A DNA stretch of 63,337 bases from Pseudomarimonas arenosa (lineage in GTDB: Bacteria > Pseudomonadota > Gammaproteobacteria > Xanthomonadales > Xanthomonadaceae). Below, in pieces: positions 12,428-21,064 of this stretch; the first letter of the stretch is position 1, and the number at the start of each line of letters is the position of its first letter. The position numbers were made by a program, and so were the translations under genes. The notes below the pieces were generated by a model. That model ran no database searches. It had not been told where the DNA came from and was given only the letters and a program-made list of their open reading frames with translations. The stretch lies in NCBI RefSeq assembly GCF_014841215.1, contig NZ_JACYTR010000004.1, positions 126,494 through 189,830 of the forward strand. Reading direction: 5' to 3'.

Positions 12428-13459
12428 ATGAGTACCCAGAAACTGCCGCGAGCGTACGGGCCGTCGGTGCTTAGCGGCCTAATTCGCCAACAGCCGGAAG
12501 ACTTCCAGGTCGAGGAGGTGCTGGGCTTCGAGCCCGAGGGTGAAGGTGAGCACCTGATGCTGTGGGTTGAGAAGCGTGGCGCCAACACCGCCTGGGTGGC
12601 GGAGCAATTGGCTCGGCACTTGGGCTTGCCGGCACGGGCGGTGAGCTGGGCTGGGCTGAAGGATCGCCATGCGCTGACGCGGCAGTGGTTGGGTGCGCAC
12701 CTTGGACGCGCTGCCGAACCTGTGAGCTGGCCGGAGCATCCCGAATATCGAGTGCTGCAAGCCGTTCGCCATCGCCGCAAGCTGCAGACCGGTGCGCTCA
12801 AAGGCAACCGGTTCTTGCTTGAACTGCGTGATGTGCAGGGTGATCCAGCAGCCATTGATCAGCGCCTGCGGCAAATTGCCGACGGCGGCGTACCCAATTA
12901 CTTCGGCGAGCAGCGTTTCGGCCGCGAGGGCGATAACGTGGAGCAGGCCAGGGCGGTGTTCGCCGGGCGCAAGCTGCCCAAGCACAAGGTTTCGATCTTG
13001 CTCTCCTCGGTGCGCTCACTCGGATTCAACAACGTGCTGGCCGCACGAGTGCGGGCGGAGTGCTGGAATCGTGCTGTCGAAGGCGAACTGTTTGCACTGG
13101 ATGGCAGCCGCAGCACGTTTGGTCCCGAACCGTTGAACGCGGAGCTGGAGCAGCGCCTGAAGGCGATGGATATTCATCCCAGCGCAGCCCTGTGGGGCCG
13201 CGGTGCGCTGCGTACGCAGGCACAGGCGGCAGAGTTTGATCGGCAGCATGGCCTCGATGACGACTTGCTGGCGGGCCTTGAGCGCTTCGGGCTGAGTCAG
13301 GAGCGTCGCGCATTGCGCCTGCCAGTGCGCGATCTGCATTGGCAGTTTCCTGAACCGGGTCGAGTGCAGCTCCGTTTCTTTCTGCCTGCTGGCAGCTACG
13401 CGACGTCGGTGTTGCATGAACTGGGCCTGACTGCCGAGGCGAAACCGGCAATTTCCTAG
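12428..13459 (+). CDS. truD: tRNA pseudouridine(13) synthase TruD
   Basis: A 343-residue enzyme forming pseudouridine 13 in tRNA-Glu. The catalytic Asp is residue 79 in SWAGLKDRHALTRQW. Other family segments are QQPEDFQVEEVLGFEP, NYFGEQRFGREGDN and the C-terminal AGSYATSVLHELGL. It starts 3 nt after ispF, a coupling seen in many gammaproteobacteria. Here truD is not followed by surE-pcm, unlike in many relatives. Confidence 0.95.
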   Translation: MSTQKLPRAYGPSVLSGLIRQQPEDFQVEEVLGFEPEGEGEHLMLWVEKRGANTAWVAEQLARHLGLPARAVSWAGLKDRHALTRQWLGAHLGRAAEPVSWPEHPEYRVLQAVRHRRKLQTGALKGNRFLLELRDVQGDPAAIDQRLRQIADGGVPNYFGEQRFGREGDNVEQARAVFAGRKLPKHKVSILLSSVRSLGFNNVLAARVRAECWNRAVEGELFALDGSRSTFGPEPLNAELEQRLKAMDIHPSAALWGRGALRTQAQAAEFDRQHGLDDDLLAGLERFGLSQERRALRLPVRDLHWQFPEPGRVQLRFFLPAGSYATSVLHELGLTAEAKPAIS

Positions 13460-13539
13460 CAGATCCCTCAGGTGGCACGGGCGTAGTCTTTGAGTGGCGG
13501 CGGCCTTGCCGTCGCCACAACCCGACATCGGAGGCGACT

Positions 13540-13761
13540 ATGAGAACGCGTCTGACTTTGCTGGCCCTTGCGGCCAGCGTGGTAATGGCCTCAGGCTGCG
13601 CCACCAACGGCAGCCGCTTTTCGGCACGAAACGTCGATATGTCCGCCGACACCGCCTACATGGCGAAGGTCGAAGCGGTAGCCAGGCGGCGTGGCGTGGA
13701 TGTGCAATGGGTAAATCCCCCGCGAGTCGCTGACCGACGCATCGCCGCAAAATCGGATTGA
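13540..13761 (+). CDS. Small lipoprotein, unknown function
   Basis: A 73-residue product with a lipoprotein signal: RTRLTLLALAASVVMASGC, a lipobox at VMASGC with Cys20 as the lipidated residue. The mature part is about 54 residues, basic, with no domain I recognise; it contains VEAVARRRGVDVQWVNPPR. ATG preceded by GGAGGCG, a good ribosome-binding site. It stands alone between truD and a convergent smr gene. Probably outer-membrane anchored; role unknown. Confidence 0.7.
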   Translation: MRTRLTLLALAASVVMASGCATNGSRFSARNVDMSADTAYMAKVEAVARRRGVDVQWVNPPRVADRRIAAKSD

Positions 13762-13768
13762 CTGACAG

Positions 13769-13794
13769 GCTGCTGAAATGAGTATTTCAGCAGC
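13769..13794. terminator. Convergent hairpin between lipoprotein and smr genes
   Basis: A perfect 11-bp stem (GCTGCTGAAAT/ATTTCAGCAGC) with a GAGT loop in the 35-bp gap between two convergent stops, so probably a bidirectional terminator. The core ACTCATTTCAGCAGCCTG (minus strand) recurs with one change at the right end of the repeat at 31661-32086 and in part at 53790-53813. Confidence 0.6.
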
Positions 13795-13796
13795 TG

Positions 13797-14366
13797 CTAC
13801 TCGTCCGCAGCGCCGGCCTGCTCACCGGCTCGGCGTTGTGCCAACAGCACCAGCAGAGCGCCGCTGCCGCCGCGGGCTGCGGGTGCATTGCAAAATGCCA
13901 GGACATCCCGGCGATGGCTGAGCATGCGTTCGACCAGGGGTCGAAGGACCGACTGACCGGCGGCGCTCTTCAGTCCTTTTCCATGCACCACCAACACACA
14001 ACGGGCGCCTTCATCGCGGGCCTGGCGCAGGAATCGTCGCAGGCTGGATTCCGCTACCGGCACCGTCATGCCATGCAGATCGATGTCGTCCTGCACCGCA
14101 TACAGGCCTCGCTTCAGTCGGCGCAAGACCTTGAACGGCACTTCGGGACGACGATAAGCACCACTGTCACCGGCCAGCGCGGTCGCTTCGCCGCGCTGTG
14201 ATTGGCGTAAGGCCTGCGCCTCATCGGCGTGAAACTGCCGCGCCTGCGGTACCGGCTTCTGGCGAAGCGGTGCAGCGGCCTCTGTTTTGACCTTGCGCAC
14301 TTCGCCCACCGCCGCGGCCAACAGGGCGGGGTCGTTGTCGTCGAATTGGTCGAGATCGCGAGACAT
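13797..14366 (-). CDS. Smr domain protein
   Basis: A 189-residue protein with a C-terminal Smr domain (about residues 85-175) bearing DIDLHGMTVPVAESSLRRFL and the VVHGKGLKS loop. These are the DLHG and HGKG motifs of the MutS2-type nicking domain. The N-terminal 85 residues are polar and probably disordered. Stand-alone Smr proteins of this type (E. coli SmrA/SmrB) act as endonucleases; SmrB cleaves mRNA at collided ribosomes. I cannot tell which subgroup this is. It ends in a hairpin shared with the convergent lipoprotein gene. Confidence 0.85.
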   Translation of the reverse strand: MSRDLDQFDDNDPALLAAAVGEVRKVKTEAAAPLRQKPVPQARQFHADEAQALRQSQRGEATALAGDSGAYRRPEVPFKVLRRLKRGLYAVQDDIDLHGMTVPVAESSLRRFLRQARDEGARCVLVVHGKGLKSAAGQSVLRPLVERMLSHRRDVLAFCNAPAARGGSGALLVLLAQRRAGEQAGAADE

Positions 14367-14507
14367 GACTCCATCATGGTGTCTTCGCGCGAGGATACAA
14401 GGGCTGGCCTTGCAGAGGGCCAGTTGAACGACAGGTTAGAGTCGTCGCTGTCTGTCTGGCCGGGGTCGTCGCCGCGGGCCGTCAGGCCGCGGCGGCGACC
14501 AAGCGGT

Positions 14508-15251
14508 TTACCAGCCCATGTAGTGCCCGCCATTGATGGACAGATTGGCGCCGGTGATCCAGGCAGCTTCATCGGGCAGGAAGAAGCTCACCGCATAGGC
14601 GATTTCGTCCGGCGTACCGAGGCGTCCCACCGGGATTTGTGCGGCGATCTTGGCGCGCACCTCTTCCGGTACCGCCATCACCATGTCGGTGGCGACATAG
14701 CCAGGCGAAATGGTGTTGACGGTGATACCGAACTTGGCGCTTTCCTGGGCAAGCGAAATGGTAAAGCCATGCATGCCGGCCTTGGAGGCGGCATAGTTGG
14801 CTTGGCCGTACTGGCCCTTCTGGCCGTTGATCGAGCTGATCTGAATGATTCGACCCCACTTGCGGTTGCGCATGCCCTCGATCACCGGGTGGGTGGCGTT
14901 GTAGCAGGAATTGAGGTTGGTATTGATGACCTCCTGCCACTGCATTGCGCTCATCTTGTGGAAGGTGGTGTCGCGGGTAATGCCGGCGTTGTTGACCAGA
15001 ATCTCGACTGGTCCGAGCGCTTCTTCCACGCCCCTGACCATGGCCGCCGCTGATTCGGGTGAGCCCACGTCGCCAGGTACGATCGTGATATCGAAGCCTT
15101 TAGCCTTGAGTTCCGCCTGCCAGGCAAGCGCCTTTTCCTCATTGCGGTAGTTGGTGGCGACGCGGTGACCAAGGCTGGCCAGACGGCAGCAGATCGCCGT
15201 TCCAATACCACCGGTTCCACCGGTGACCAGTGCGACTCGTGATTGCGACAT
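14508..15251 (-). CDS. phaB: Acetoacetyl-CoA reductase PhaB
   Basis: A 247-residue short-chain dehydrogenase reducing acetoacetyl-CoA to (R)-3-hydroxybutyryl-CoA with NADPH for polyhydroxybutyrate synthesis. The cofactor motif is VTGGTGGIGTAICCRL, the catalytic Ser-Tyr-Lys set is in QISSINGQKGQYGQANYAASK, and the PhaB-type C-terminus ends SINGGHYMGW. ATG at 15251 gives the usual 246-247 residues; the longer frame is rejected. FabG is the main alternative, but the QISSINGQKGQYGQ stretch and the HYM tail favour PhaB. No phaA or phaC is adjacent; phaZ lies at 36.4 kb. Confidence 0.9.
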   Translation of the reverse strand: MSQSRVALVTGGTGGIGTAICCRLASLGHRVATNYRNEEKALAWQAELKAKGFDITIVPGDVGSPESAAAMVRGVEEALGPVEILVNNAGITRDTTFHKMSAMQWQEVINTNLNSCYNATHPVIEGMRNRKWGRIIQISSINGQKGQYGQANYAASKAGMHGFTISLAQESAKFGITVNTISPGYVATDMVMAVPEEVRAKIAAQIPVGRLGTPDEIAYAVSFFLPDEAAWITGANLSINGGHYMGW

Positions 15252-15380
15252 GGGTTTCCCTCCGACATGTGTGGTTGAAGACGTATCGCCCTCGTCCCGC
15301 AGTGTACACATAGCGGAGGCTGCGGTTGCTCGCATCCACGTGCAAGCTGACCTGCAGGCCAGATCTCGAGGGTCGATCAG

Positions 15381-16322
15381 TTAGTTAATCTGGTCATTGT
15401 CCTCGCTTTGCGTAACAGATTCGTGGCTCGGTGGCGGGTCAGTCAGGCTGCGGTCAAGAAACTCGCCCTGGCCGATGCGCCGCCAGTCGAAATGGGGTAG
15501 CACAGCGCGCAGCCAGGCATTAGCCGAGCCGTTTCGCGGCGCTGCCTCTGGCGCCTGTCCCAGCACACGCCAGGCGGCAGTCAGGGCGGGTACGGGGTCA
15601 TCGGCATCGACCGGCACGGCAGCGCTGGATTTGCTCAGCTTGCGTCCTTGAGCATCGACGACCAAGGGCAAATGCATATAGCGCGGTGGAGTCCAGCCCA
15701 AGGACTGATACAGCAGGACCTGCCGTGCGCAGGAGTCGAGCAGGTCAGCGCCGCGGACGACATCGCTTACTCCTTGGTCGGCATCGTCGACCACCACAGC
15801 CAGTTGGTAGGCGAAAGGGCCGTCGGCACGTCGCAGCACAAAGTCGCCGCTATCGCGTCCCGGCCATTGCTGCAGCACGCCGCGCAGTCGATCCTCGATC
15901 GACAGCGTGACGTCGGCAACACGCAGCCTGATCGCATGATGGTTGGGGTCGAATGGACGAACACAGCATCGGTGAGCCTGGCCGAAGTCGGCCAGATCGC
16001 TGCGGCTACAACTGCAGGCAAAGGCCAAGTCTTGCTGGACCAGACCTTGCAGGACCTCGGCGTAGCGCTCGCTGCGCTGGCTCTGCCAGATGACTTCGCG
16101 GTCAGGATGCAGGCCAAATGCGGACAATGTGGCCAGCTGCTGCCGTGCGGCGCCAGGCACCTCGCGCGGTGGGTCGAGATCCTCCACTCGCAGCAGCCAC
16201 TCGCCGTCATGCTGTCGAGCATCGAGCCAGCTGCCGAGTGCGGCCACCAGGGAGCCAAAATGAAGCGCGCCGGTAGGCGAGGGCGCAAAGCGCCCAACGT
16301 AACCAGAGTTCGGTGAACTCAC
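15381..16322 (-). CDS. gluQ: Glutamyl-Q tRNA(Asp) synthetase
   Basis: A 313-residue paralogue of the GluRS catalytic core that attaches glutamate to the queuosine base of tRNA-Asp. Class I motifs are present: GRFAPSPTGALHFGSL (HIGH-type) and KLSKSSAA (KMSKS-type). It lacks the anticodon-binding domain, matching YadB/GluQ length. Zinc-site cysteines are in ACSCSRSD and HRCC. The start is the GTG at 16322, which overlaps the upstream gene's stop as GTGA; an upstream ATG in the open frame would lie deep inside cysZ. Confidence 0.93.
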   Translation of the reverse strand: MSSPNSGYVGRFAPSPTGALHFGSLVAALGSWLDARQHDGEWLLRVEDLDPPREVPGAARQQLATLSAFGLHPDREVIWQSQRSERYAEVLQGLVQQDLAFACSCSRSDLADFGQAHRCCVRPFDPNHHAIRLRVADVTLSIEDRLRGVLQQWPGRDSGDFVLRRADGPFAYQLAVVVDDADQGVSDVVRGADLLDSCARQVLLYQSLGWTPPRYMHLPLVVDAQGRKLSKSSAAVPVDADDPVPALTAAWRVLGQAPEAAPRNGSANAWLRAVLPHFDWRRIGQGEFLDRSLTDPPPSHESVTQSEDNDQIN

Positions 16323-17068
16323 GCCGGTCGGAAGCGCTCGTGGGTGAGAATGGTCATGCCGGCTGCGGCCGCCGGCACCACTGCCAAGTTGAGCAGCGGC
16401 ACCAGCAAGGCGCCCATGGTGGCCAATCCGAAACCCAGCGCCATCCATCGATGTTCGCGCAGAAACCGCAGCTGCTCAGCCAGGCTCAGTCGGTAAGGGC
16501 CAAGCGGATGGGCAACGAATTCAAACGCCAGTAGCCATGCCCCGACCAGAACGCCCAGCGGGGCTGCAATCAACTGCACGATGGGCACGAAGCCAAGCAA
16601 GAACACGCCGAGCAAGCACAGTAGCGAATAGCCCAGTCGGCGCAGCTCGATGCCGAGATCGAAGCGAAACTCCGACCACATGCCACCGTAAGGCACTTCC
16701 GGCATTTCCCGGCCCAGCTCACGCCACACCTTGGCCGACAGCGCGCCCAGGAACGGGCCGAGCAATAGATTGGCCAGCAAGGTGAAGGAGAACAGGCTGG
16801 CAATCAGCATGGCCACCGCGGCGAGCGGAAACAACAGGTAGCGCAGCCAGCTGACATCCTCGGGCAGCCAACGGTCCATCGCCAATTCCAGGGCGAAGAA
16901 AAGCAGCATCGAGGCGAGGGCGAAGATCAGCATATTGCCCAGGATCGGCAGTACTACGAAGCGCTTCATCCCAGGCTTGGTCAGCCAACGGAAGCCGCGA
17001 ATCAGGCCGCCCGGTCCCGAGGTCATTCGTGTGCTCAGCGGTGGCGCACCGCTGCCTTCATCAGCCAT
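16319..17068 (-). CDS. cysZ: CysZ-type membrane protein
   Basis: A 249-residue integral membrane protein of the CysZ/EI24 family; E. coli CysZ (253 residues) imports sulfate for cysteine synthesis. Hydrophobic helices lie roughly at residues 35-60, 70-105 and 140-180, with more near the C-terminus. Family features include GFRWLTKPGMKRFVVLPIL and FRFDLGIELRRLGY. ATG at 17068 is preferred; a TTG at 17080 that overlaps the fimX stop is possible. It is coupled to gluQ by a GTGA overlap. No cys genes are near, so a sulfate role is inferred from family only. Confidence 0.8.
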   Translation of the reverse strand: MADEGSGAPPLSTRMTSGPGGLIRGFRWLTKPGMKRFVVLPILGNMLIFALASMLLFFALELAMDRWLPEDVSWLRYLLFPLAAVAMLIASLFSFTLLANLLLGPFLGALSAKVWRELGREMPEVPYGGMWSEFRFDLGIELRRLGYSLLCLLGVFLLGFVPIVQLIAAPLGVLVGAWLLAFEFVAHPLGPYRLSLAEQLRFLREHRWMALGFGLATMGALLVPLLNLAVVPAAAAGMTILTHERFRPA

Positions 17069-17072
17069 GTTC

Positions 17073-19148
17073 TCAGCCAAACTCGTAGTTCATTTCGGAG
17101 CCAGCCGGCGCCAGGAAGTTGCCCGAAACCAGACTGACTGCGCTGGTGTACAGTACCGTCATGCTGGTGGCGTCCTCGACGAACACGGCAACGGATTTCT
17201 TGCCTAGCGCTTGTGCTTTCTCGGCGATCTCCTTGACCTTCTTCTGGTGCTCCTGGTTCTTCGCCAGATCGACCATGAATGAACGGTCGATTCTTAGGTA
17301 TTGCGCGTCGACGTGGCTGAGCAGCTGGAAGGAATTCACTCCGGAACCGAACTGCTCCAGCGAGAACTGCACATTGTGTCTGGCAATGGCGCGCTGGAAA
17401 TCCTGTGCCAGCTTGAGATTGGTGAATACCTTGGCTTCCGGCACTTCCAGAATCAGCCGCGAGCCGTCGATTTCGAGCTTCTTGATCTGATTGCCGATCA
17501 GTTCCGGTAGCTTGGCGTCGTGCAAACTGCTAGTGGTGATGTTGACGATCACCGAGGTGTCCTTGCCCTGCTTCTTGCGCTCGCTGATGATGGCCAGCGA
17601 GCGGCCGATCACCCAGCGATCGATCTTGCCCATCAACCCGTGCTCTTCGGCCTCGGGCAGGAAGGACATCGGCGGCACCAGTTCGCCGTTTGGCAGCTTC
17701 ATGCGGATGAATACTTCGTAGCACTCACCTTCATCGCCATGCAGCGAAATGACTGGCTGGTAGTGCAGCACGAAGCGGTTCTCTTCCAGGGCGGCTTCGA
17801 TTTCCTTGACCCGCGCCAGGATGCGTTGTTCTTCGGCGCGGTCCCGGGCCCCGGGGTCGAACAGTTCGACCCGATTGCCGCCCAGAGCTGCCGCATTGCC
17901 CAAGCCTTGCGCGGCCTTGTCCAACACCTGAGGCGTGCTGGCGATGCGCTCTCCGATCTGCACCGCGCCCACGCTCACGGTGGCCGACACCGAGCGCGAT
18001 CCGACGTCCAGAATCTGGCCCCTGAAGGCTGTGCAGACGTTGTTTGCGGTTTCTTCGGTCAGGGCGTGGTTGCTGTCGCGCAGCAAGGCGGCGAAGGTCA
18101 TTTCGCCGAAGCGGGACAGCACATGCTCATCCCCCAGCACCTTGCGCAGTCGGCTGGTGATGGCCTGCAGCAAGTCATCGGTGGCGCCGATGCCAATGTC
18201 GGAGAGGATGGCGTCGTAGTTGTCGATTTCGATCAGCAGCAAGGCGCGATCCTGGCCGCCTTCCGCTGCCTCGGCGACCAGTCGGTCGGCCTCGGCCATG
18301 AAGTAGGTGCGGTTGAACAGCCCGCTGGCCTGGTCGCGCTGCCTGAGTTCGTCGAGCTCGCGTACCACATCGGCATCGATGGTGCGCTGACGGAAGATGA
18401 TCTGCAGGCAGGGCTCCGACTCATAACTTGCCGGCGTGAACTCCATTTCGGCTTCGAAAGTGGAGCCATCGCTGCGCTGTGCAGTAAGCTGCATGTTCTT
18501 CGGCGGCTGCTCGCCCTTGCTGATTCGCTTGAGCAGCTGCTTGAAATTGTCGGCATGACCGGTTGCCACCAGGTCGAGCAAGGACAGGCCTTCGATATCC
18601 TCATACTCCTCGAAGCCGAACATCTCCAGGTAGGCCTGATTGGCGCGGATGTGCATGCCTTCGTGGATATAGGCCACCGGATCGCGCGAAGAGTCGATCA
18701 GTGCGTCGCAGCGCCGTTCGGTTTCACGCAGGGCCGCCTGCAATCGCCGCACTGAACGCCGTGCTTCGACCGCGGCAAAGGCATTGGTAATGGCAAACTG
18801 CAGAATCTCCGGGTGGTTGCGCGGCGCGACTCGCGGCACGCCGGAAGCGAAGGCTGCCTGAACGCCCTGATCACTGAGTTCGCTCAGAACCGCGATCACC
18901 GGTACGTCCTTGCCGCTGCTCTCGACGATCTCCACCACCCGTTCGATTGGGATGATCTTGGCCTCGACGCCGGCCACGACCAGATCGAACGGCTGCTTGC
19001 GGATCAAATCCTGGAACTGTTCTTCCGATTCGACCCGCGTGGGCCGGACGGCGGTTCCGCCGTTTCTAAGAATGCTGGCAGTACGTTCCGCGTCCTCCAC
19101 GCGGTCTTCCACCAGCAACAGACGCAACACTGACTCTCTGACCGACAT
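17073..19148 (-). CDS. fimX: Type IV pilus regulator FimX (degenerate REC-PAS-GGDEF-EAL)
   Basis: A 691-residue cyclic-di-GMP effector, the same length as Pseudomonas aeruginosa FimX, which binds PilZ/PilB and controls pilus extension and twitching. Domains: REC-like (about 8-125; position of the phospho-acceptor reads DLVVAGVEAK, no Asp), PAS (about 145-255), GGDEF (about 270-430) and EAL (about 440-690). The GGDEF signature is GEMTF at 348-352 and the EAL signature is EVF at 478-480, so neither synthesis nor hydrolysis of c-di-GMP is expected. The EAL fold can still bind the ligand, as known for FimX. It is followed closely by cysZ. Confidence 0.9.
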   Translation of the reverse strand: MSVRESVLRLLLVEDRVEDAERTASILRNGGTAVRPTRVESEEQFQDLIRKQPFDLVVAGVEAKIIPIERVVEIVESSGKDVPVIAVLSELSDQGVQAAFASGVPRVAPRNHPEILQFAITNAFAAVEARRSVRRLQAALRETERRCDALIDSSRDPVAYIHEGMHIRANQAYLEMFGFEEYEDIEGLSLLDLVATGHADNFKQLLKRISKGEQPPKNMQLTAQRSDGSTFEAEMEFTPASYESEPCLQIIFRQRTIDADVVRELDELRQRDQASGLFNRTYFMAEADRLVAEAAEGGQDRALLLIEIDNYDAILSDIGIGATDDLLQAITSRLRKVLGDEHVLSRFGEMTFAALLRDSNHALTEETANNVCTAFRGQILDVGSRSVSATVSVGAVQIGERIASTPQVLDKAAQGLGNAAALGGNRVELFDPGARDRAEEQRILARVKEIEAALEENRFVLHYQPVISLHGDEGECYEVFIRMKLPNGELVPPMSFLPEAEEHGLMGKIDRWVIGRSLAIISERKKQGKDTSVIVNITTSSLHDAKLPELIGNQIKKLEIDGSRLILEVPEAKVFTNLKLAQDFQRAIARHNVQFSLEQFGSGVNSFQLLSHVDAQYLRIDRSFMVDLAKNQEHQKKVKEIAEKAQALGKKSVAVFVEDATSMTVLYTSAVSLVSGNFLAPAGSEMNYEFG

Positions 19149-19340
19149 GGGCTTCTGATCAATCGAACTGTGTTCAGTCTCACATGATTGCGAGTCAGCG
19201 CCAAGACTTGCTGACGACGTGTGCGGTCATTCACTGGCGTGGTGCGGCAGAAAGCGCTGGGGCAGGCATTCCGGGGCAGGCGAGCTGCGGACACACGACG
19301 GCCGGGGCCAGCGTCGGGCGGGCGGGGCCGGGTGTTGCCA

Positions 19341-20342
19341 TCAAAGCCAGGTCTTGTGCGGCTCGCCGGCAATTTCCCTGGCCAGGCGCGGCACCAGATA
19401 GCCGGGCAGCTGACGCCGCATCTCGGCGTAGATCGCCCTGGCATCGGACTCGCCGACCTCGAAATGTGCGCTGCCGTGGGTGCGGTCGAGCAGGTGCAGA
19501 TAATACGGCAGCACGCCCGATGCCCACAGCGCCTCGGACAGCTGCAGCTGGGCACGGATGCTGTCGTTGACGCCGCGCAGCAGTACCGCCTGGTTGAGCA
19601 GATGGGTGCCCGCCGCGCGCAGGCGGGCACAGACATCCGCGACCTGATCATCGATCTCCTGAGCGTGGTTGCTGTGCAGTACCAAGGTGATCGGCCAGGG
19701 CAAACCTGCCAGCCAATCGAGCAGATCGGCGTCGACCCGCTGCGGGATAACCACCGGCAAGCGACTGTGGATGCGCAGGCGGCGGATCGTGCCCAGTGCG
19801 ATGAGTCCGTCAGTCAGTTCGCGCAGCTTGCTCGTGCTCAATGCCAGCGGATCACCGCCGCTCAATATGACTTCACTGACGTCCGGATGTTGCCGCAGAT
19901 AGTCGAGCGCGGCAGCCCAACTCTGCTTGGCGGCCAGTTCCTCGCTGTAGGGAAAGTGTCGGCGAAAACAATATCGGCAGTGAATGGCACAGCTGCCAGT
20001 GGCGATCAGCAGCACTCGGCCGTGGTACTTGTGCAAGACCCCGCTGGCGCCTCGGCTGCCGAGATCGCCCACCGCATCGAATTCGAAGCCGGGCACGCGC
20101 CGGGTCTCGTCGATCAATGGCAGTACCTGCCGCAGCAGTGGGTCGGCGGCATCTCCGATCCGCATTCGGGCGCGGAATGGGGCTGGCGCCCGCAGCGGAA
20201 ACTGGGCATCGGCCGGGGCCAACTGCAGCGCATCGGCGTCCAGCGCCAGGGAATGCAGCAGGTCGGCGGCCGAAATTGCCGATTCACGGTAGAGCTGGCG
20301 CCAGTCGGCTGGCTGGGCGAGCGGGGTGGCAGACGGTATCAT
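19341..20342 (-). CDS. epmB: EF-P beta-lysylation protein EpmB (lysine 2,3-aminomutase)
   Basis: A 333-residue radical-SAM, PLP-dependent enzyme that converts (S)-alpha-lysine to (R)-beta-lysine for attachment to elongation factor P by EpmA. The 4Fe-4S motif CxxxCxxC is Cys118, Cys122 and Cys125 in GSCAIHCRYCFRRHFPY. Other motifs are EVILSGGDPLALS and RLRIHSRLPVVIP. It is about 100 residues shorter than clostridial aminomutase, typical of EpmB. It is encoded divergently from its substrate gene efp, with about 100 bp between starts. EpmA is not in the window. Confidence 0.95.
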   Translation of the reverse strand: MIPSATPLAQPADWRQLYRESAISAADLLHSLALDADALQLAPADAQFPLRAPAPFRARMRIGDAADPLLRQVLPLIDETRRVPGFEFDAVGDLGSRGASGVLHKYHGRVLLIATGSCAIHCRYCFRRHFPYSEELAAKQSWAAALDYLRQHPDVSEVILSGGDPLALSTSKLRELTDGLIALGTIRRLRIHSRLPVVIPQRVDADLLDWLAGLPWPITLVLHSNHAQEIDDQVADVCARLRAAGTHLLNQAVLLRGVNDSIRAQLQLSEALWASGVLPYYLHLLDRTHGSAHFEVGESDARAIYAEMRRQLPGYLVPRLAREIAGEPHKTWL

Positions 20343-20441
20343 TGAGGGTTTTACGGGCGCGCGACCGGCCTAACCTGGTTTCAAATTCCCGCAATTCTAG
20401 CTGTGCGGCGCGTGCACGGCTCGGCATCTAGGAGTGACAAC

Positions 20442-21008
20442 ATGGCCAGCTATGGCATGAATGACGTGAAGAACGGGATGAAGATCCTGGTTGACGGCTA
20501 TCCCTGCGTGATCGTCGACACCGATTACATCAAGCCCGGCAAGGGCCAGGCCTTCACCCGCGTGAAGTATCGCAACATCCGCACCGGTCGGGTGGTCGAG
20601 CTGACCATGAAGTCGACCGACTCAGTAGAAGCGGCCGACGTGGTGGATACCGACATGCAGTATCTCTACACCGACGGCGAGTTTTGGCACTTCATGCAGC
20701 CCGATTCGTTCGAACAGCACACCGCCGACAAGAACGCCATGGGCGAAGCCGCCCAGTGGCTGAAAGGCGAGGAAATGTGCGTGGTCACCCTGTTCAATGG
20801 CTCGCCCTTGGCCATTACGCCGCCCAACTTCGTCGAACTGCAGATCGTTGAGACCGACCCGGGCGTGCGCGGCGATACCTCTGGCGGCGGCGGCAAGCCG
20901 GCCAAGCTGGAAACCGGCGCCGTGGTGCGCGTGCCGCTGTTCGTGGCACAGGAAGAAGTGATTCGCGTCGACACCCGCACGGGTGAGTACGTCTCGCGCG
21001 TCAAGTAA
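20442..21008 (+). CDS. efp: Translation elongation factor P
   Basis: A 188-residue three-domain factor that relieves ribosome stalling at polyproline stretches. The modified lysine is Lys34 in [14 protein letters not shown], the beta-lysylation type, consistent with epmB next door. The C-terminus has the EF-P signature ([22 protein letters not shown] cut short here) and ends [14 protein letters not shown] at 20442 follows GGAGTGACAAC. The longer frame (from 20403) adds residues atypical for the family. Confidence 0.97.
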   Translation: MASYGMNDVKNGMKILVDGYPCVIVDTDYIKPGKGQAFTRVKYRNIRTGRVVELTMKSTDSVEAADVVDTDMQYLYTDGEFWHFMQPDSFEQHTADKNAMGEAAQWLKGEEMCVVTLFNGSPLAITPPNFVELQIVETDPGVRGDTSGGGGKPAKLETGAVVRVPLFVAQEEVIRVDTRTGEYVSRVK

Positions 21009-21064
21009 TTCAGCTGCAAACCCGGCCCCGCTTCGGTGGGCCGGGAAATCGCGGAGCACAAGGC

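Noticed and set aside
17520-18755. 411-codon plus-strand ORF
   Set aside because: Antisense shadow of fimX; no recognisable motifs, and it reads as a frame artefact of GC-rich codon use.
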